Positions 1 through 9,957 of a DNA stretch of 64,000 nucleotides are shown piece by piece. Below the pieces are notes generated by a model. It ran no database searches. It was not told the origin of the DNA and saw nothing but the letters and a program-made list of their open reading frames with translations. Position numbers and translations under genes: made by a program. The DNA comes from Thaumasiovibrio sp043421945 (GTDB lineage: Bacteria; Pseudomonadota; Gammaproteobacteria; Enterobacterales; Vibrionaceae). Positions within the stretch are counted from its first letter, which is position 1; each line of letters opens with the position of its first letter. Where the stretch lies: assembly GCA_043421945.1 (NCBI GenBank), contig JBHOGO010000002.1:131100-195099 (forward strand), written 5' to 3'.

Positions 1-1291
1 CTTCATCTGCAACCACGGCAAAGCCTCGTCCATAGTTGCCTGCACGAGCAGCTTCAATCGCTGCATTGAGTGCTAGCAAATTCGTTTGATCAGATATATC
101 TCGTATCACATCAAGAATACTACCGATATCTTTCGAATCTTGAGAGAGCTCACCAATCGCTTCCTTGGCATCAATCAAATGCGCGGCAAGCTGCTGATTT
201 TTATCAATGGTTTCAGTTACAACACGCTCACCGCTAAGTGCAACATCATCTGCTTGTTGCGATGCAGCAGCCGCTTCTGCAGCGTTACTGGCAACATCTT
301 GCACTGTCGCCGTCAATTCTTCAATCGCACTAGCAATCAATTGAGTCTGTGATTGCTGGTTATCAACATTTGCACTCGTTTGCTGGCTAACAACGGTATT
401 TTGTTCTGCAGCCACACTCAGTCGTGAAGTACTATTGCCTATCATCGCAACTGTTGACTCAAAACGAACGGCAATGCGGTTAACCGCCTCAGCAATATCA
501 GCGAACTCGTCTTCACCTCCAATATTGATTCTACTGCTCAGCCGTCCACCAGCGATATTATTTGACACACTGTCCAATGCTTCAATAGCGATCACGAAGC
601 GTCGTATAGTGAAATAAGCAATCGCCGTTAAACCAGCCATACAGATAATCATTGTCATCAGTAATGCGACGAAAAAATCCCTCGCTTGAGTTTGAGATAT
701 TTCATATCCACTTTTCGCCTCAGCAATACTAAAATCAATAATTTTTTCAACATTGTCTTGTAGCTGCTCTACACGCGGGTTGATCTCATTCAATATCACA
801 AGGTTAGCCTGGTGGTACTCCCCTTGCCTCACATTTGTCACCAATGCGGTATAGCCATTGAGCTTAAGATCGTTAATACCCTGTGTAATATTTGCTAACG
901 CACTTAACTCCTCCGCATTTAGCTCAAGCCGAGATAAAACGAAAAGCAAACGCTCAACTTCACCAATACTCGCTTGAATTGTATCTAAATGCTGGTTAAC
1001 AGAATGACCGTGCAGTACAGCTAATGGGCTTTCAGGATCGTGCTGAAGTGTCAACAACGCTTGGGAACGAGCCATTTCTAAGTTCTGCTGTATTTTTGCC
1101 GTTGCCGTTATCTGCACAAGCTCTTGTTCAACAAGGTTTTCAATATGTGACCGTGTTAACTGTAAACCGGTTATTCCTTCATACCCCAAAAAGCCGATTG
1201 TAATAAAACTCAATAATACGGTTCCCATTAACCGAGTCTTGATTTTCTTTAATCTAGCCCACGAAGAAGCATTGGATTGAGTATGCTGCAT
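1..1291 (-). CDS. Methyl-accepting chemotaxis protein, C-terminus cut by window edge
   Basis: About 430 codons are readable from an ATG at 1291 down to base 1 with no stop, so the gene continues off the left edge. A first membrane segment lies near residues 20-38, a helical periplasmic region to about 200, a second segment near 203-224, then HAMP and the coiled-coil signalling domain. The tip around residue 420 reads SDQTNLLALNAAIEAARAG followed by GRGFAVVADE, the CheA/CheW-binding hairpin of the MCP family. It should sense a periplasmic ligand through a four-helix-bundle domain and control flagellar rotation; the ligand cannot be read from sequence. Next to the usual motif (AGEQGRGF) it has AGNYGRGF. 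Confidence 0.93.
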   Translation of the reverse strand, partial: MQHTQSNASSWARLKKIKTRLMGTVLLSFITIGFLGYEGITGLQLTRSHIENLVEQELVQITATAKIQQNLEMARSQALLTLQHDPESPLAVLHGHSVNQHLDTIQASIGEVERLLFVLSRLELNAEELSALANITQGINDLKLNGYTALVTNVRQGEYHQANLVILNEINPRVEQLQDNVEKIIDFSIAEAKSGYEISQTQARDFFVALLMTMIICMAGLTAIAYFTIRRFVIAIEALDSVSNNIAGGRLSSRINIGGEDEFADIAEAVNRIAVRFESTVAMIGNSTSRLSVAAEQNTVVSQQTSANVDNQQSQTQLIASAIEELTATVQDVASNAAEAAAASQQADDVALSGERVVTETIDKNQQLAAHLIDAKEAIGELSQDSKDIGSILDVIRDISDQTNLLALNAAIEAARAGNYGRGFAVVADE

Positions 1292-1628
1292 ACTTTTACT
1301 CTTATAATGATCGCACATCGTTCCTTTTGGCGATAATTTGATAGCTAGATTTCCCTACCCTGCCCGTAACAACAAAGATAAACATTTAAACTAACCCGTA
1401 AAAATTACCCAGCTTAAGTTCAAACACAGATACAACGGGTGCATTACTATAGCGACCAATAGGAAAATAAACTTAGGCAAGATCAAAGAACATCTGAATA
1501 TATACTGAATGGACAATGAACTAATCAAAAAACAGCAAAGAGAGAAAGATAATTCAAACCTATCGCCTCAAACTACAATGGATTTCAAAGCAAAAGGCTA
1601 TTTATGAGCAATGCAAGTGCGCATTCAC
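1292..1628. other. Intergenic spacer, no gene seen
   Basis: These 337 bases are AT-rich. They hold the 5' flank of the chemotaxis receptor (weak AGAG ribosome site before the ATG at 1291) and the 3' flank of the lipoprotein gene at 1629. I see no convincing ORF, terminator or repeat. Confidence 0.5.
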
Positions 1629-2402
1629 TTAACGAATCTTCATTTCTCTACGGTACCAATCAGGATCAGTAGAGTACGAAACATCTAGGTTTGCGTTAAA
1701 GCTATCAATATAAGACATTAAATCAACCGCGATTCCGAAGACATTCATATCAATAGCTTCTTCACTCGCACCACTACAATGACTCAAAGTTTCAATCACT
1801 TCTTCGCCTTCTAGCCAGTAGCAGGTATACAGTTGATCGTTCTCATCAAAGACCTTTCGCTTTTCTTTGGTTTTCGTTTCTGCTACCGCAAAAATAGAGT
1901 CACTAATATCTGGCGCTCGCTCATTCGAGACGGTTACTTGGGTTAACGTAATTGGTCCGATGGATTGCTCTTGCGGCCAGATTCTACGGTACAGTTTCCC
2001 ATTATCTCGCTCGCCTTCATCTCTCACGAGTTCGCTATTTAGCTGATTTGTTTTAAATATACGTTGACCAATATCGCTATCTTTAAACTCAATGTCTGTC
2101 ATACCATTTATCGAGTGTGAACGCGCATCATGGCGAAAGAACTCAAAAAGCTCACTCACACCTTGGTTACTGAAAACACGACGATAAGAAGCTGGACCAC
2201 ACTCATAGTGGCGAACAAAACGACCACTGCGAGACTCGTAACCGTTTTCAGTCAAGTTTCCAAAATTAGATGTTTGTTGAAAAACATCAACACGATAACC
2301 TGAAGTATGATCAGTGGCTGAGGAGCAGCGATTTCCGTTCGTAAATTCAATCTGACACGCAGAAAGGAAGAAAATCATTAAAAAGACAAAGATAGTACGC
2401 AT
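1629..2402 (-). CDS. Hypothetical lipoprotein, 257 aa
   Basis: The N-terminus MRTIFVFLMIFFLSACQ is a lipoprotein signal with the lipobox LSAC, so the mature protein should be lipidated at Cys16 and membrane-anchored. The rest is polar, without other membrane segments, and has several cysteines (CSS, YECG, YTCYW, HCSG). I do not recognise the family. It lies 61 bp downstream of another lipoprotein gene on the same strand and may be co-transcribed with it. No function is proposed. Confidence 0.75.
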   Translation of the reverse strand: MRTIFVFLMIFFLSACQIEFTNGNRCSSATDHTSGYRVDVFQQTSNFGNLTENGYESRSGRFVRHYECGPASYRRVFSNQGVSELFEFFRHDARSHSINGMTDIEFKDSDIGQRIFKTNQLNSELVRDEGERDNGKLYRRIWPQEQSIGPITLTQVTVSNERAPDISDSIFAVAETKTKEKRKVFDENDQLYTCYWLEGEEVIETLSHCSGASEEAIDMNVFGIAVDLMSYIDSFNANLDVSYSTDPDWYRREMKIR

Positions 2403-2462
2403 GGGTCAATCTCTTGAATAAATAGAATCGGTTTAGTTTAACGCGCGACAACAATTAGTTTG

Positions 2463-3341
2463 TCAATTTTGTTTCAACGCTACCTTGATTTTAGAGGCTG
2501 TTTCATCAAAATAGCGTGCTTGGTACTGTGTTAATCGCGCTGGCGTACCCCAACGTTGCTCTTGCGCCACCAGCACATCACCACCAGACAAAACACATAC
2601 GCCTTCTACTTGACCATTCGGTAGCGGATGACTAGCGACAACATCAAAATGTTCATCGAGTACCGCAAGATGTGCAGAAAGACTTCCAACTAACGTGGGA
2701 TGATAACCGACGAGCACATATTGGCGAGTGGCATCATGCCAATCAGCCCCTGTGACTAGCCAATTAATTCCCTCTAATTCCGCGATAGGTTTTAACGGCT
2801 TCATCCCATCCAATACATAGACGTGCGAAATAAGACTATTCCAACTTTTGGTAAACATCACCACCCCAAGTTCGGGTTGGTATGCCAACGCTTCAGCATC
2901 GAAATCATGCTGATACGGTCTAGAAGGGACGTAATCGTGGTACTCGAACTTGTGAGTCATGGGAACCACAGGGGAATGGCTAGATTCAGTATTAACGACA
3001 TGCAAATTGAAATGGTCAAAATTCCCTCGATTATTGCCGATATCGCCAATCACGATCCCATCCGGTCCACCAGTGATCGCTTCCCAATCGCGATTACGTG
3101 AAGATATAGCGACTTCTGACAAAACAGTCCCATTTGTCGCCAAAGTGTACAGCGTTGCGCTGTTTCCTGAATCATTAATGGCATAAACACGATCGTCATT
3201 ACACCACAAGCCTGACACTTCATTCAGCTCTGAAGGTAATGCACTCCGTGAGATCTCCTTAATGGCCAAATCTGTCGAAGAAGCACTGCAGCTCCCTAAT
3301 GCAAAAAGTGACAGCAAGAAACAGACACGTTGTTTTGACAT
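2463..3341 (-). CDS. Hypothetical lipoprotein with beta-propeller-like features, 292 aa
   Basis: I chose the ATG at 3341 over an in-frame start at 3389 because it opens directly onto a lipoprotein signal, MSKQRVCFLLSLFALGSC, with lipobox LGSC. The mature part has repeated short strands and motifs such as EVSGLWCNDDRVYAINDSG, DWEAITGG and EALAYQPE, which suggest a beta-propeller of the kind in periplasmic SdiA-regulated or phytase-like proteins; that fold is inference. It is divergent from yejA (131 bp between starts). The function is unknown. Confidence 0.72.
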   Translation of the reverse strand: MSKQRVCFLLSLFALGSCSASSTDLAIKEISRSALPSELNEVSGLWCNDDRVYAINDSGNSATLYTLATNGTVLSEVAISSRNRDWEAITGGPDGIVIGDIGNNRGNFDHFNLHVVNTESSHSPVVPMTHKFEYHDYVPSRPYQHDFDAEALAYQPELGVVMFTKSWNSLISHVYVLDGMKPLKPIAELEGINWLVTGADWHDATRQYVLVGYHPTLVGSLSAHLAVLDEHFDVVASHPLPNGQVEGVCVLSGGDVLVAQEQRWGTPARLTQYQARYFDETASKIKVALKQN

Positions 3342-3435
3342 CGAATTTCCCCAAAAACTATCAGAATAAATACAACAGCTTACTAGCAAAAAACACCAAA
3401 TTAGTCGTATAGTTAAATGTATGGATCTAAAACAA

Positions 3436-3447
3436 TCGATTAATCGA
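3436..3447. promoter_or_regulatory. 12-bp perfect palindrome upstream of yejA
   Basis: TCGATTAATCGA lies 24 bp before the yejA start. It could be an operator half-way between the divergent lipoprotein and yejA, but there is no second copy nearby, so the role is uncertain. Confidence 0.25.
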
Positions 3448-3471
3448 CTTTAAATTAGTCAAGGATAGCCG

Positions 3472-5307
3472 ATGAAGCGTCTAGTCTTCACCACATTGTT
3501 CATTACAACGTCTCTCTTTTCTTATGCTGAAGATCTCGCACTTCAAGCAACTGAAGATGAACCTAAACAAGTGGTCACCAAACCTGAGCAGACCATTGTA
3601 TCGCACGCCTTATCAATGCATACCATACCGAAGTACGCTATTGATTTCTCCCATTTCGACTACGTTGACCCTAACGCACCGAAAGGAGGAACGATTCGCT
3701 TCGCTTCGATTGGTACCTACGATAACTTTAATCGCTACGCTTCACGTGGTGTCGCTGCTAGCCGAAGTGGAGAGCTCTATGACGCGCTTTATACGTCATC
3801 ACAAGATGAGCTAGGCGTATATTATCCACTCATTGCCACTCAAGCAGAATACAGTGAAACATGGAATTGGGTCGCCGTCGACCTGCACCCTGAGGCCGTT
3901 TTTCATGACGGAAAACCAATTACCGCCGAAGATTTTGTTTTTAGCTTTCAAAAATTCTTCGATGAAGGTGTTCCGCAGTTTAGTAAATACTATGCCGATG
4001 TCACAGTCACAGCAGAAACCACACACCGTGTGATTATCACGCTCGCAGAGCCAGACAAAGAGAAGCTATTCGGTTTACTCAGTTTGCCCGTCCTACCTGC
4101 ACACTTCTGGCATGACAAAGATTTCAGTGAGCCTTTAAACTCCCCACCGGTTGGTAGTGGCGCTTATTATGTCAGTGACTATAAATTAGGCCAACAAGTG
4201 ACTTATTCACGTGTTGATAATTACTGGGCTGAAAACATCCCCGTCAACAAAGGTCATTACAACTTCGACGAGATTATCTACGACTACTATCGTGACAGTA
4301 ATGTTGCCCTAGAGGCCTTCAAAGCGGGTGAATACGATATCCGAACAGAAACTTCAGCAAAAAGCTGGGCGACGTTGTATACCGGCCCTGCCTTTGAGCG
4401 TGGTGAAATCGCGACAGAAACCATCCCCCACTCAGTACCTCAACCGATGTCTGCACTCGTCTTCAATACGCAGCGCAGTCTGTTTAAGGACCCCAAAGTG
4501 CGCGAAGCCCTTGCTTACGCCTTTGATTTTGAGTGGATGAATAAAGCGCTTTTCTACGGGCAGTTCACTCGAAACCGTAGCTACTTTCAAAGTAGTCCAT
4601 ACGAAGCTCAAGGTCTCCCATCACAAGCTGAGCTCGCCTACTTAGAGCCAGTAAGAACACAAATTCCTGAACGAGTATTTACTGAGAGTTATCTCCCCCC
4701 TGTTTCACACGGCGATGGTTTAATTCGAGATAATTTACTGCACGCTAAACGCCTTTTGGAAGATGCGGGATGGGTAGTTCGTGACCAAATTCTCGTCAAT
4801 GAAGAAACAGGGCAACCATTCACCTTTGAATTAATGATCTACACGCCTGATCAAGAGCGTACCGCTCTCCCATTTCAAGCGAACCTCAAACGCTTAGGGA
4901 TCGATCTCAATATTCGTATGGTCGATAATTCTCAATTCATCAACCGTATGCGCAGCCAAGACTACGACATGATTGACAGAGGCTTTAATGCGAACCGATA
5001 CCCGGATGGCGGTTTAAAGATTGTATGGCACTCAGACTTCATGGACTCATCCTACAATGCGGCCGCGGTGAGTGATCCAGCCATCGATACACTGACTGAA
5101 ATCATTGCTCAATCTCAAGGGGATAGTGAAGCACTAGCAGCGCTAGGCCCCGCGATTGACCGAGTACTTCAATGGAACTTTTTCGTGATACCAAAGTGGC
5201 ATCTCAATGCTTATTGGGTCGCCTATTGGAAAAAGCTTGATAAACCTGAAACGAGACCAGACTACGCATTAGGCGTCGATACCTGGTGGTCAACAGAGAT
5301 TCAATAA
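3472..5307 (+). CDS. yejA: YejA-like periplasmic peptide-binding protein (SBP family 5)
   Basis: This is the 611-aa solute-binding component of a Yej-type oligopeptide ABC importer. A Sec signal ends near SYA-ED (residues 20-21). The mature start has the YejA hallmark of a short lead-in before IPKYAIDFSHFDYVDPNAPK and GGTIRF, followed by a full SBP_bac_5 domain. yejB starts 9 bp downstream behind AAGGAG, so yejABEF is one transcription unit. In enterobacteria this system imports peptides including microcin C. Identification is by family resemblance; substrate specificity is not visible. Confidence 0.92.
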   Translation: MKRLVFTTLFITTSLFSYAEDLALQATEDEPKQVVTKPEQTIVSHALSMHTIPKYAIDFSHFDYVDPNAPKGGTIRFASIGTYDNFNRYASRGVAASRSGELYDALYTSSQDELGVYYPLIATQAEYSETWNWVAVDLHPEAVFHDGKPITAEDFVFSFQKFFDEGVPQFSKYYADVTVTAETTHRVIITLAEPDKEKLFGLLSLPVLPAHFWHDKDFSEPLNSPPVGSGAYYVSDYKLGQQVTYSRVDNYWAENIPVNKGHYNFDEIIYDYYRDSNVALEAFKAGEYDIRTETSAKSWATLYTGPAFERGEIATETIPHSVPQPMSALVFNTQRSLFKDPKVREALAYAFDFEWMNKALFYGQFTRNRSYFQSSPYEAQGLPSQAELAYLEPVRTQIPERVFTESYLPPVSHGDGLIRDNLLHAKRLLEDAGWVVRDQILVNEETGQPFTFELMIYTPDQERTALPFQANLKRLGIDLNIRMVDNSQFINRMRSQDYDMIDRGFNANRYPDGGLKIVWHSDFMDSSYNAAAVSDPAIDTLTEIIAQSQGDSEALAALGPAIDRVLQWNFFVIPKWHLNAYWVAYWKKLDKPETRPDYALGVDTWWSTEIQ

Positions 5308-5316
5308 GGAGCAAGC

Positions 5317-6408
5317 ATGGGCGCTTATATCGTTCGCCGACTATTACTGGTGATACCCACGCTTTGGGCCATTATCACGTTAAATTTTTTCATTATTCAA
5401 ATTGCACCTGGTGGGCCTGTTGACCAGATGATTGCGCAAATGGAAGGCTCTGCTGGCGGCTTCAGTGAGCGTTTCACAGGCTCAACCGGTGAAGCTAACA
5501 ACCAACAACTTGCAGTCAAGGATGAGAACAGCCTTTATCGAGGCTCGCGAGGCTTAGACCCCGAAGTCATTGCTGCGATCGAAAAGCAATTTGGATTCGA
5601 CAAACCGATGCATGTTAGGTATTTCAACATGCTCTGGGATTACGCTCGATTTGATTTTGGCGATAGCCTCTTCCGCGGAAGTAGCGTCGTTGACCTAATC
5701 AAAGACAGGCTGCCGGTTTCGATATCCCTTGGGCTGTGGACTACGCTAATTATCTATTTCGTTTCTGTGCCACTGGGTATTCGAAAAGCCTTAAAGCACA
5801 ACAGTAAATTCGACATTTGGACAAGTGCTGCCGTCATTATCGGCAACGCTATCCCTGGGTTTCTCTTTGCTATTCTTCTCGTCATTCTTTTTGCGGGTGG
5901 CTCCTATGTCAATTGGTTCCCACTGCGTGGTTTAGTTTCCGATGATTGGGAAACCTATTCCACCTTAGGGAAGATTGCAGATTACTTATGGCATATGGTT
6001 CTTCCTGTCTCCGCAATGGTGATAGGCGGATTCGCCTCGTTGACGTTACTGACTAAAAACAGTTTTTTAGACGAGATCCACAAACAGTACGTTAGAACTG
6101 CGATTGCCAAAGGACAAAGCCAACAAAAAGTACTCTATGGGCATGTGTTTCGTAATGCGATGCTCATCATCATCGCAGGGTTCCCTGCGGCCTTTATTGG
6201 CATTTTCTTTACCGGTTCAATGCTTATTGAGGTCATCTTTTCATTAGATGGCTTAGGCTTACTCGGCTTTGAGGCAACCCTGCAACGAGATTACCCCGTT
6301 ATTTTTGCTAGTCTCTATATTTTCACGCTACTTGGACTTTTACTAAGTATTCTCAGTGATTTAACCTATACCCTTGTCGACCCTAGAATCGACTTTGAAC
6401 AGCGCTAG
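5317..6408 (+). CDS. yejB: YejB-type peptide ABC permease
   Basis: A 363-aa inner-membrane permease of the DppB/OppB family. It begins with a membrane segment (MGAYIVRRLLLVIPTLWAII), has a polar insert near residues 40-90 characteristic of YejB, then five further predicted segments. The EAA-type cytoplasmic loop that contacts the ATPase is seen near YVRTAIAKGQSQQKVLYGHV. AAGGAG lies six bases before the ATG. It pairs with YejE to form the channel. Confidence 0.92.
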   Translation: MGAYIVRRLLLVIPTLWAIITLNFFIIQIAPGGPVDQMIAQMEGSAGGFSERFTGSTGEANNQQLAVKDENSLYRGSRGLDPEVIAAIEKQFGFDKPMHVRYFNMLWDYARFDFGDSLFRGSSVVDLIKDRLPVSISLGLWTTLIIYFVSVPLGIRKALKHNSKFDIWTSAAVIIGNAIPGFLFAILLVILFAGGSYVNWFPLRGLVSDDWETYSTLGKIADYLWHMVLPVSAMVIGGFASLTLLTKNSFLDEIHKQYVRTAIAKGQSQQKVLYGHVFRNAMLIIIAGFPAAFIGIFFTGSMLIEVIFSLDGLGLLGFEATLQRDYPVIFASLYIFTLLGLLLSILSDLTYTLVDPRIDFEQR

Positions 6409-6418
6409 GAGAGCCGAC

Positions 6419-7435
6419 ATGACACCTTTACAACAAGAAAGAGTCGCCCGTTTCAAAGCGAATCGACGCGGGTTTTGGTCTTTATGGATTTTTGCTGCTC
6501 TATTCGGGTTAAGCCTTTTTGCTGAGATTATTGCCAACGATAAGCCGGTGATTGTGCGCTATGACAATGCGTTCTATTTCCCCATCTGGAATACCTATTC
6601 AGAAACGGAATTTGGCGGAGAATTTGAGACCGAAGCGATTTATCGTGACCCATTCGTTGAGGAGCTCATCAACGAAAAAGGTTGGGCAATATGGCCAATC
6701 ATTCGTTATTCGTATCAAACCATTAATTACGCACTACCTGGACCGGCACCTTTCCAGCCAACAGGAGAGAATTGGCTCGGCACTGACGACAAAGGGAGGG
6801 ATGTACTCTCTAGGCTAATTTATGGATTTCGAATATCCGTATTATTCGGCCTTACTTTAAGTGTTTTTTCAAGCGTCATAGGAGTGACGGTTGGTGCTAT
6901 TCAGGGGTATTACGGGGGTAAAGTCGACCTTATTGGGCAGCGTTTTATCGAGGTGTGGAGTGGTATGCCCCAGCTCTTTATGCTCATTATCCTCGCGAGT
7001 GTCGTTCAACCTACGTTTTGGTGGCTACTGATCATTACCCTTCTCTTTAGTTGGATGGCATTAGTCGGGCTAGTTCGTGCTGAATTCTTACGTGGCCGAA
7101 ATTTTGCCTATGTCACAGCTGCCAGAGCACTAGGGGTTAATGACCGAACTATTATGCGTCGGCATATTCTTCCCAATGCTTTAGTCGCGACATTAACCTT
7201 TATGCCATTTATCTTAAGTGGCTCAATCACCACACTCACTTCATTAGACTTTCTCGGCTTTGGTCTTCCCGTAGGATCGCCATCACTAGGAGAGTTGCTC
7301 GCTCAAGGTAAAAACAACCTACAAGCCCCTTGGCTTGGCATATCAGCGTTTTTAGTACTATCCATTATGCTCAGCTTACTGGTTTTTATTGGGGAAGCCG
7401 TTCGCGACGCCCTCGACCCTCGTCGCGGATATTAA
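6419..7435 (+). CDS. yejE: YejE-type peptide ABC permease
   Basis: A 338-aa DppC/OppC-family permease. The ATG at 6419 is preferred to an upstream in-frame start that would overlap yejB, because AGGAG lies at the right distance and the protein then starts MTPLQQERVARFKANRRG as in the family. A long periplasmic loop follows the first membrane segment, then LGTDDKGRDVLSRLIYGFR and the EAA loop YVTAARALGVNDRTIMRRHI. It is third in yejABEF. Confidence 0.92.
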   Translation: MTPLQQERVARFKANRRGFWSLWIFAALFGLSLFAEIIANDKPVIVRYDNAFYFPIWNTYSETEFGGEFETEAIYRDPFVEELINEKGWAIWPIIRYSYQTINYALPGPAPFQPTGENWLGTDDKGRDVLSRLIYGFRISVLFGLTLSVFSSVIGVTVGAIQGYYGGKVDLIGQRFIEVWSGMPQLFMLIILASVVQPTFWWLLIITLLFSWMALVGLVRAEFLRGRNFAYVTAARALGVNDRTIMRRHILPNALVATLTFMPFILSGSITTLTSLDFLGFGLPVGSPSLGELLAQGKNNLQAPWLGISAFLVLSIMLSLLVFIGEAVRDALDPRRGY

Positions 7436-7444
7436 GGAGTAACC

Positions 7445-9031
7445 ATGTCCCATCTATTATCTGTTTCAAACCTCCATGTCGGCTTCAAGAAGGGTGATAC
7501 ATTACAAAATGTTGTTCACGGCGTCAGTTTCCACATCGATGCAGGGGAGACTCTTGCACTTGTCGGAGAAAGTGGTTCGGGAAAATCTGTCACGGCAATG
7601 TCGGTCTTACAGCTTCTTCCTAGCCCTCAAGCTCAATACCCACAAGGTTGTATCCGCTTCTCTGGCCGTGATGTCCTCACGATGGGAGAGCGCGAGCTCA
7701 GGCACCTAAGGGGAAATAAAATTGGTGTTATTTTTCAAGAGCCGATGATGAGCTTAAACCCACTACAAACCGTTGAGAAACAATTAGCCGAAGTGCTTGA
7801 AATCCACCAAGGTATGACAAAACGGGATGCCTATCAGAAAGTCTACAGTTGGCTGCAAAAGGTCGAGCTTCGTGATCCACAAAGTAAAATGAAAGCCTAC
7901 CCTCACGAGTTATCAGGGGGAGAGCAACAACGTGTAATGATTGCGATGGCGTTGATCAACGAACCAGAACTACTGATTGCAGATGAACCTACAACGGCAC
8001 TTGATGTGACAGTACAAGACCAAATTCTCAAACTCATTAAGCAGCTGCAACAAGAAATCGGCATGGCGATTCTTTTCATCACCCATGACTTCAACGTCGT
8101 TAGGCGTGTTGCTAATCGAATTGCGGTGATGGAACGAGGAAAACTGGTTGAGACAGGTGACGCCTCAACCATATTTGCCATGCCAAAGCATGAATACACA
8201 CAAAGTTTACTTGATGCAGAGCCTGATGGGAAAGCCGTCGGGCAACCTAGCGAGGAGACATTGCTCGCCGTGGATGATTTAAAAGTATGGTTCCCTATTA
8301 AGAAGGGTGTGTTTAAACGCACCGTCGATCATTTTAAAGCCGTCAATGGCGTAAGCTTTGATATTAAACGTGGGGAGACTATTGGTATCGTCGGTGAAAG
8401 TGGGAGTGGCAAGTCAACCACCGCTAACGCTATTCTTCGATTGGTAGAGAGTAATGGGCCAATCACCTTCAATGGTGACCGTATAGACTCACTCGGTCAG
8501 AAAGCCCTACTTCCCTACCGAAGTAAGATACAAGTGGTATTCCAAGACCCATACGGAAGCTTAAGCCCTCGATTATCCGTTTCTCAGATCATTGGTGAAG
8601 GCTTGAGTATTCATACAACGCTCACTAATGAAGAAATTGACGCGAGAATTGTTGAGGTTATGGCTGAAGTTGGTCTCGACCCTCAGTCTCGCCACCGTTA
8701 CCCTAACGAGTTTTCAGGAGGCCAGCGCCAACGTATCGCCATTGCTCGTGCTATTGTCTTGCAACCTGAGCTACTCATTTTAGATGAGCCTACTTCATCG
8801 TTAGATCGATCGGTACAGTATCAAGTTCTCGCCCTACTTAAAACGTTACAAAAAACATATCAATTAAGCTATTTGTTCATTAGCCATGATCTAAAAGTTG
8901 TTAAGTCACTTTGCCATCGCGTTATCGTCATGAAAGATGGCGTAATTGTCGAAAAGGGGGATGTATCTGCAGTGTTCTCTGACGCACAGTCTGACTATAC
9001 CCATAAGCTTCTTAAAACGGCATTTGCTTAG
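7445..9031 (+). CDS. yejF: YejF-type fused dual ATPase of peptide importer
   Basis: 528 aa holding two complete ABC ATPase modules in one chain. Module 1 has Walker A GESGSGKS near residue 42, signature LSGGEQQR and Walker B LLIADEPT. Module 2 has GESGSGKST near 320, signature FSGGQRQR and LLILDEPTSSLD. It energises YejBE. It follows yejE by 9 bp behind AAGGAG and is the last gene of the operon; a hairpin follows at 9058. Confidence 0.94.
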   Translation: MSHLLSVSNLHVGFKKGDTLQNVVHGVSFHIDAGETLALVGESGSGKSVTAMSVLQLLPSPQAQYPQGCIRFSGRDVLTMGERELRHLRGNKIGVIFQEPMMSLNPLQTVEKQLAEVLEIHQGMTKRDAYQKVYSWLQKVELRDPQSKMKAYPHELSGGEQQRVMIAMALINEPELLIADEPTTALDVTVQDQILKLIKQLQQEIGMAILFITHDFNVVRRVANRIAVMERGKLVETGDASTIFAMPKHEYTQSLLDAEPDGKAVGQPSEETLLAVDDLKVWFPIKKGVFKRTVDHFKAVNGVSFDIKRGETIGIVGESGSGKSTTANAILRLVESNGPITFNGDRIDSLGQKALLPYRSKIQVVFQDPYGSLSPRLSVSQIIGEGLSIHTTLTNEEIDARIVEVMAEVGLDPQSRHRYPNEFSGGQRQRIAIARAIVLQPELLILDEPTSSLDRSVQYQVLALLKTLQKTYQLSYLFISHDLKVVKSLCHRVIVMKDGVIVEKGDVSAVFSDAQSDYTHKLLKTAFA

Positions 9032-9057
9032 CGTAAATTGAACACTTATTTGGCGTT

Positions 9058-9078
9058 AGTGGGGCGAGTTGCTCCACT
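9058..9078 (+). terminator. Possible hairpin terminator after yejF
   Basis: AGTGGGGC and GCTCCACT pair over a five-base loop (one G-U pair). The downstream sequence is only weakly T-rich (CCGTTTAG), so termination here is tentative. Confidence 0.35.
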
Positions 9079-9245
9079 CCGTTTAGTCGCCAATTCAAAC
9101 AACCATTGTGGTTCAACGCTCATGTTGAGTCACAAGGGTTAACGAATGATCAGTCCCAATATCATAAGCGTAGTGGCGTTCAGCATTGACTTTAAGGAAC
9201 CAGAAAACTGACTTTAATGCTTAACCTTATGCACAGCTTAACCCT

Positions 9246-9824
9246 CTACTTAGCTTTAACTTCTGCATAGCGAAAACAATCTGTTGTGTGGTCATTGACC
9301 ATGCCACTGGCTTGCATATGAGCATAAACAGTGGTTGGACCTAAGAATTTAAATCCGTTTTTTTTCAGATCCTTAGCGATCACTTCAGCCAGTTCAGTCT
9401 TACTCGGTACGTCACCGAGTACACGACGTTGATTATCAATCGGTTGACCATCGACAAATGCCCAAATATACGCACTAAAGCTGCCAAACTTTTGCTGTAT
9501 CTCGATAAACCGTTGTGCATTATTGATTGCGGCTTCGATCTTAGCCCTATGTCGAACAATACTACTATCCAAAAGTAATCGCTCAACGTCTTGATCGTTC
9601 ATCGCGGCAACTTTCGCTATATTAAACTGATGAAAGGCACGGCGGTATCCTTCGCGTTTTTTTAAAATGGTGTACCAGCTTAATCCTGCTTGAGCTGACT
9701 CTAATGTTAGAAATTCGAAGAGAGTTTGGTCATCATAAATAGGGACTCCCCACTCTTCATCATGGTAGGCGACGTAATCTTCTTTCGTTAAATCAAGCCA
9801 GCCACACCGTGTTTTATTCGTCAT
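9246..9824 (-). CDS. tag: DNA-3-methyladenine glycosylase I
   Basis: 192 aa from the ATG at 9824, chosen for its AAGGGG ribosome site and because it begins MTNKTRCGWL like known Tag proteins; an earlier in-frame ATG adds seven residues. Tag removes 3-methyladenine from alkylated DNA. Visible family features are Cys7 and the His of AYHDEEWG, the C-terminal NDHTTDCF (the remaining His and Cys of the zinc site), and the LFEFLTLESAQAGLSW helix carrying the active-site region. It is convergent with yejF and divergent from the DedA gene. Confidence 0.93.
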   Translation of the reverse strand: MTNKTRCGWLDLTKEDYVAYHDEEWGVPIYDDQTLFEFLTLESAQAGLSWYTILKKREGYRRAFHQFNIAKVAAMNDQDVERLLLDSSIVRHRAKIEAAINNAQRFIEIQQKFGSFSAYIWAFVDGQPIDNQRRVLGDVPSKTELAEVIAKDLKKNGFKFLGPTTVYAHMQASGMVNDHTTDCFRYAEVKAK

Positions 9825-9957
9825 AAAAATCCCCTTATGCAACATCAGCGAGACACACTTTGTAATCTTTCGTCGATAAACAAAATATCTTTCTCATTGT
9901 TATTCGTCATTATATTGCTATGTTGATGATACATAACGATTACACTGAGACTACAAC

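Noticed and set aside
86..617. Plus-strand frames opposite the chemotaxis receptor
   Set aside because: They are shadows of the clear MCP frame on the minus strand and show no domain or ribosome site.
7903..8322. 139-codon minus-strand frame inside yejF
   Set aside because: It is antisense to an ABC ATPase with all motifs intact; its composition is Ser/Ile-rich like a complement frame.
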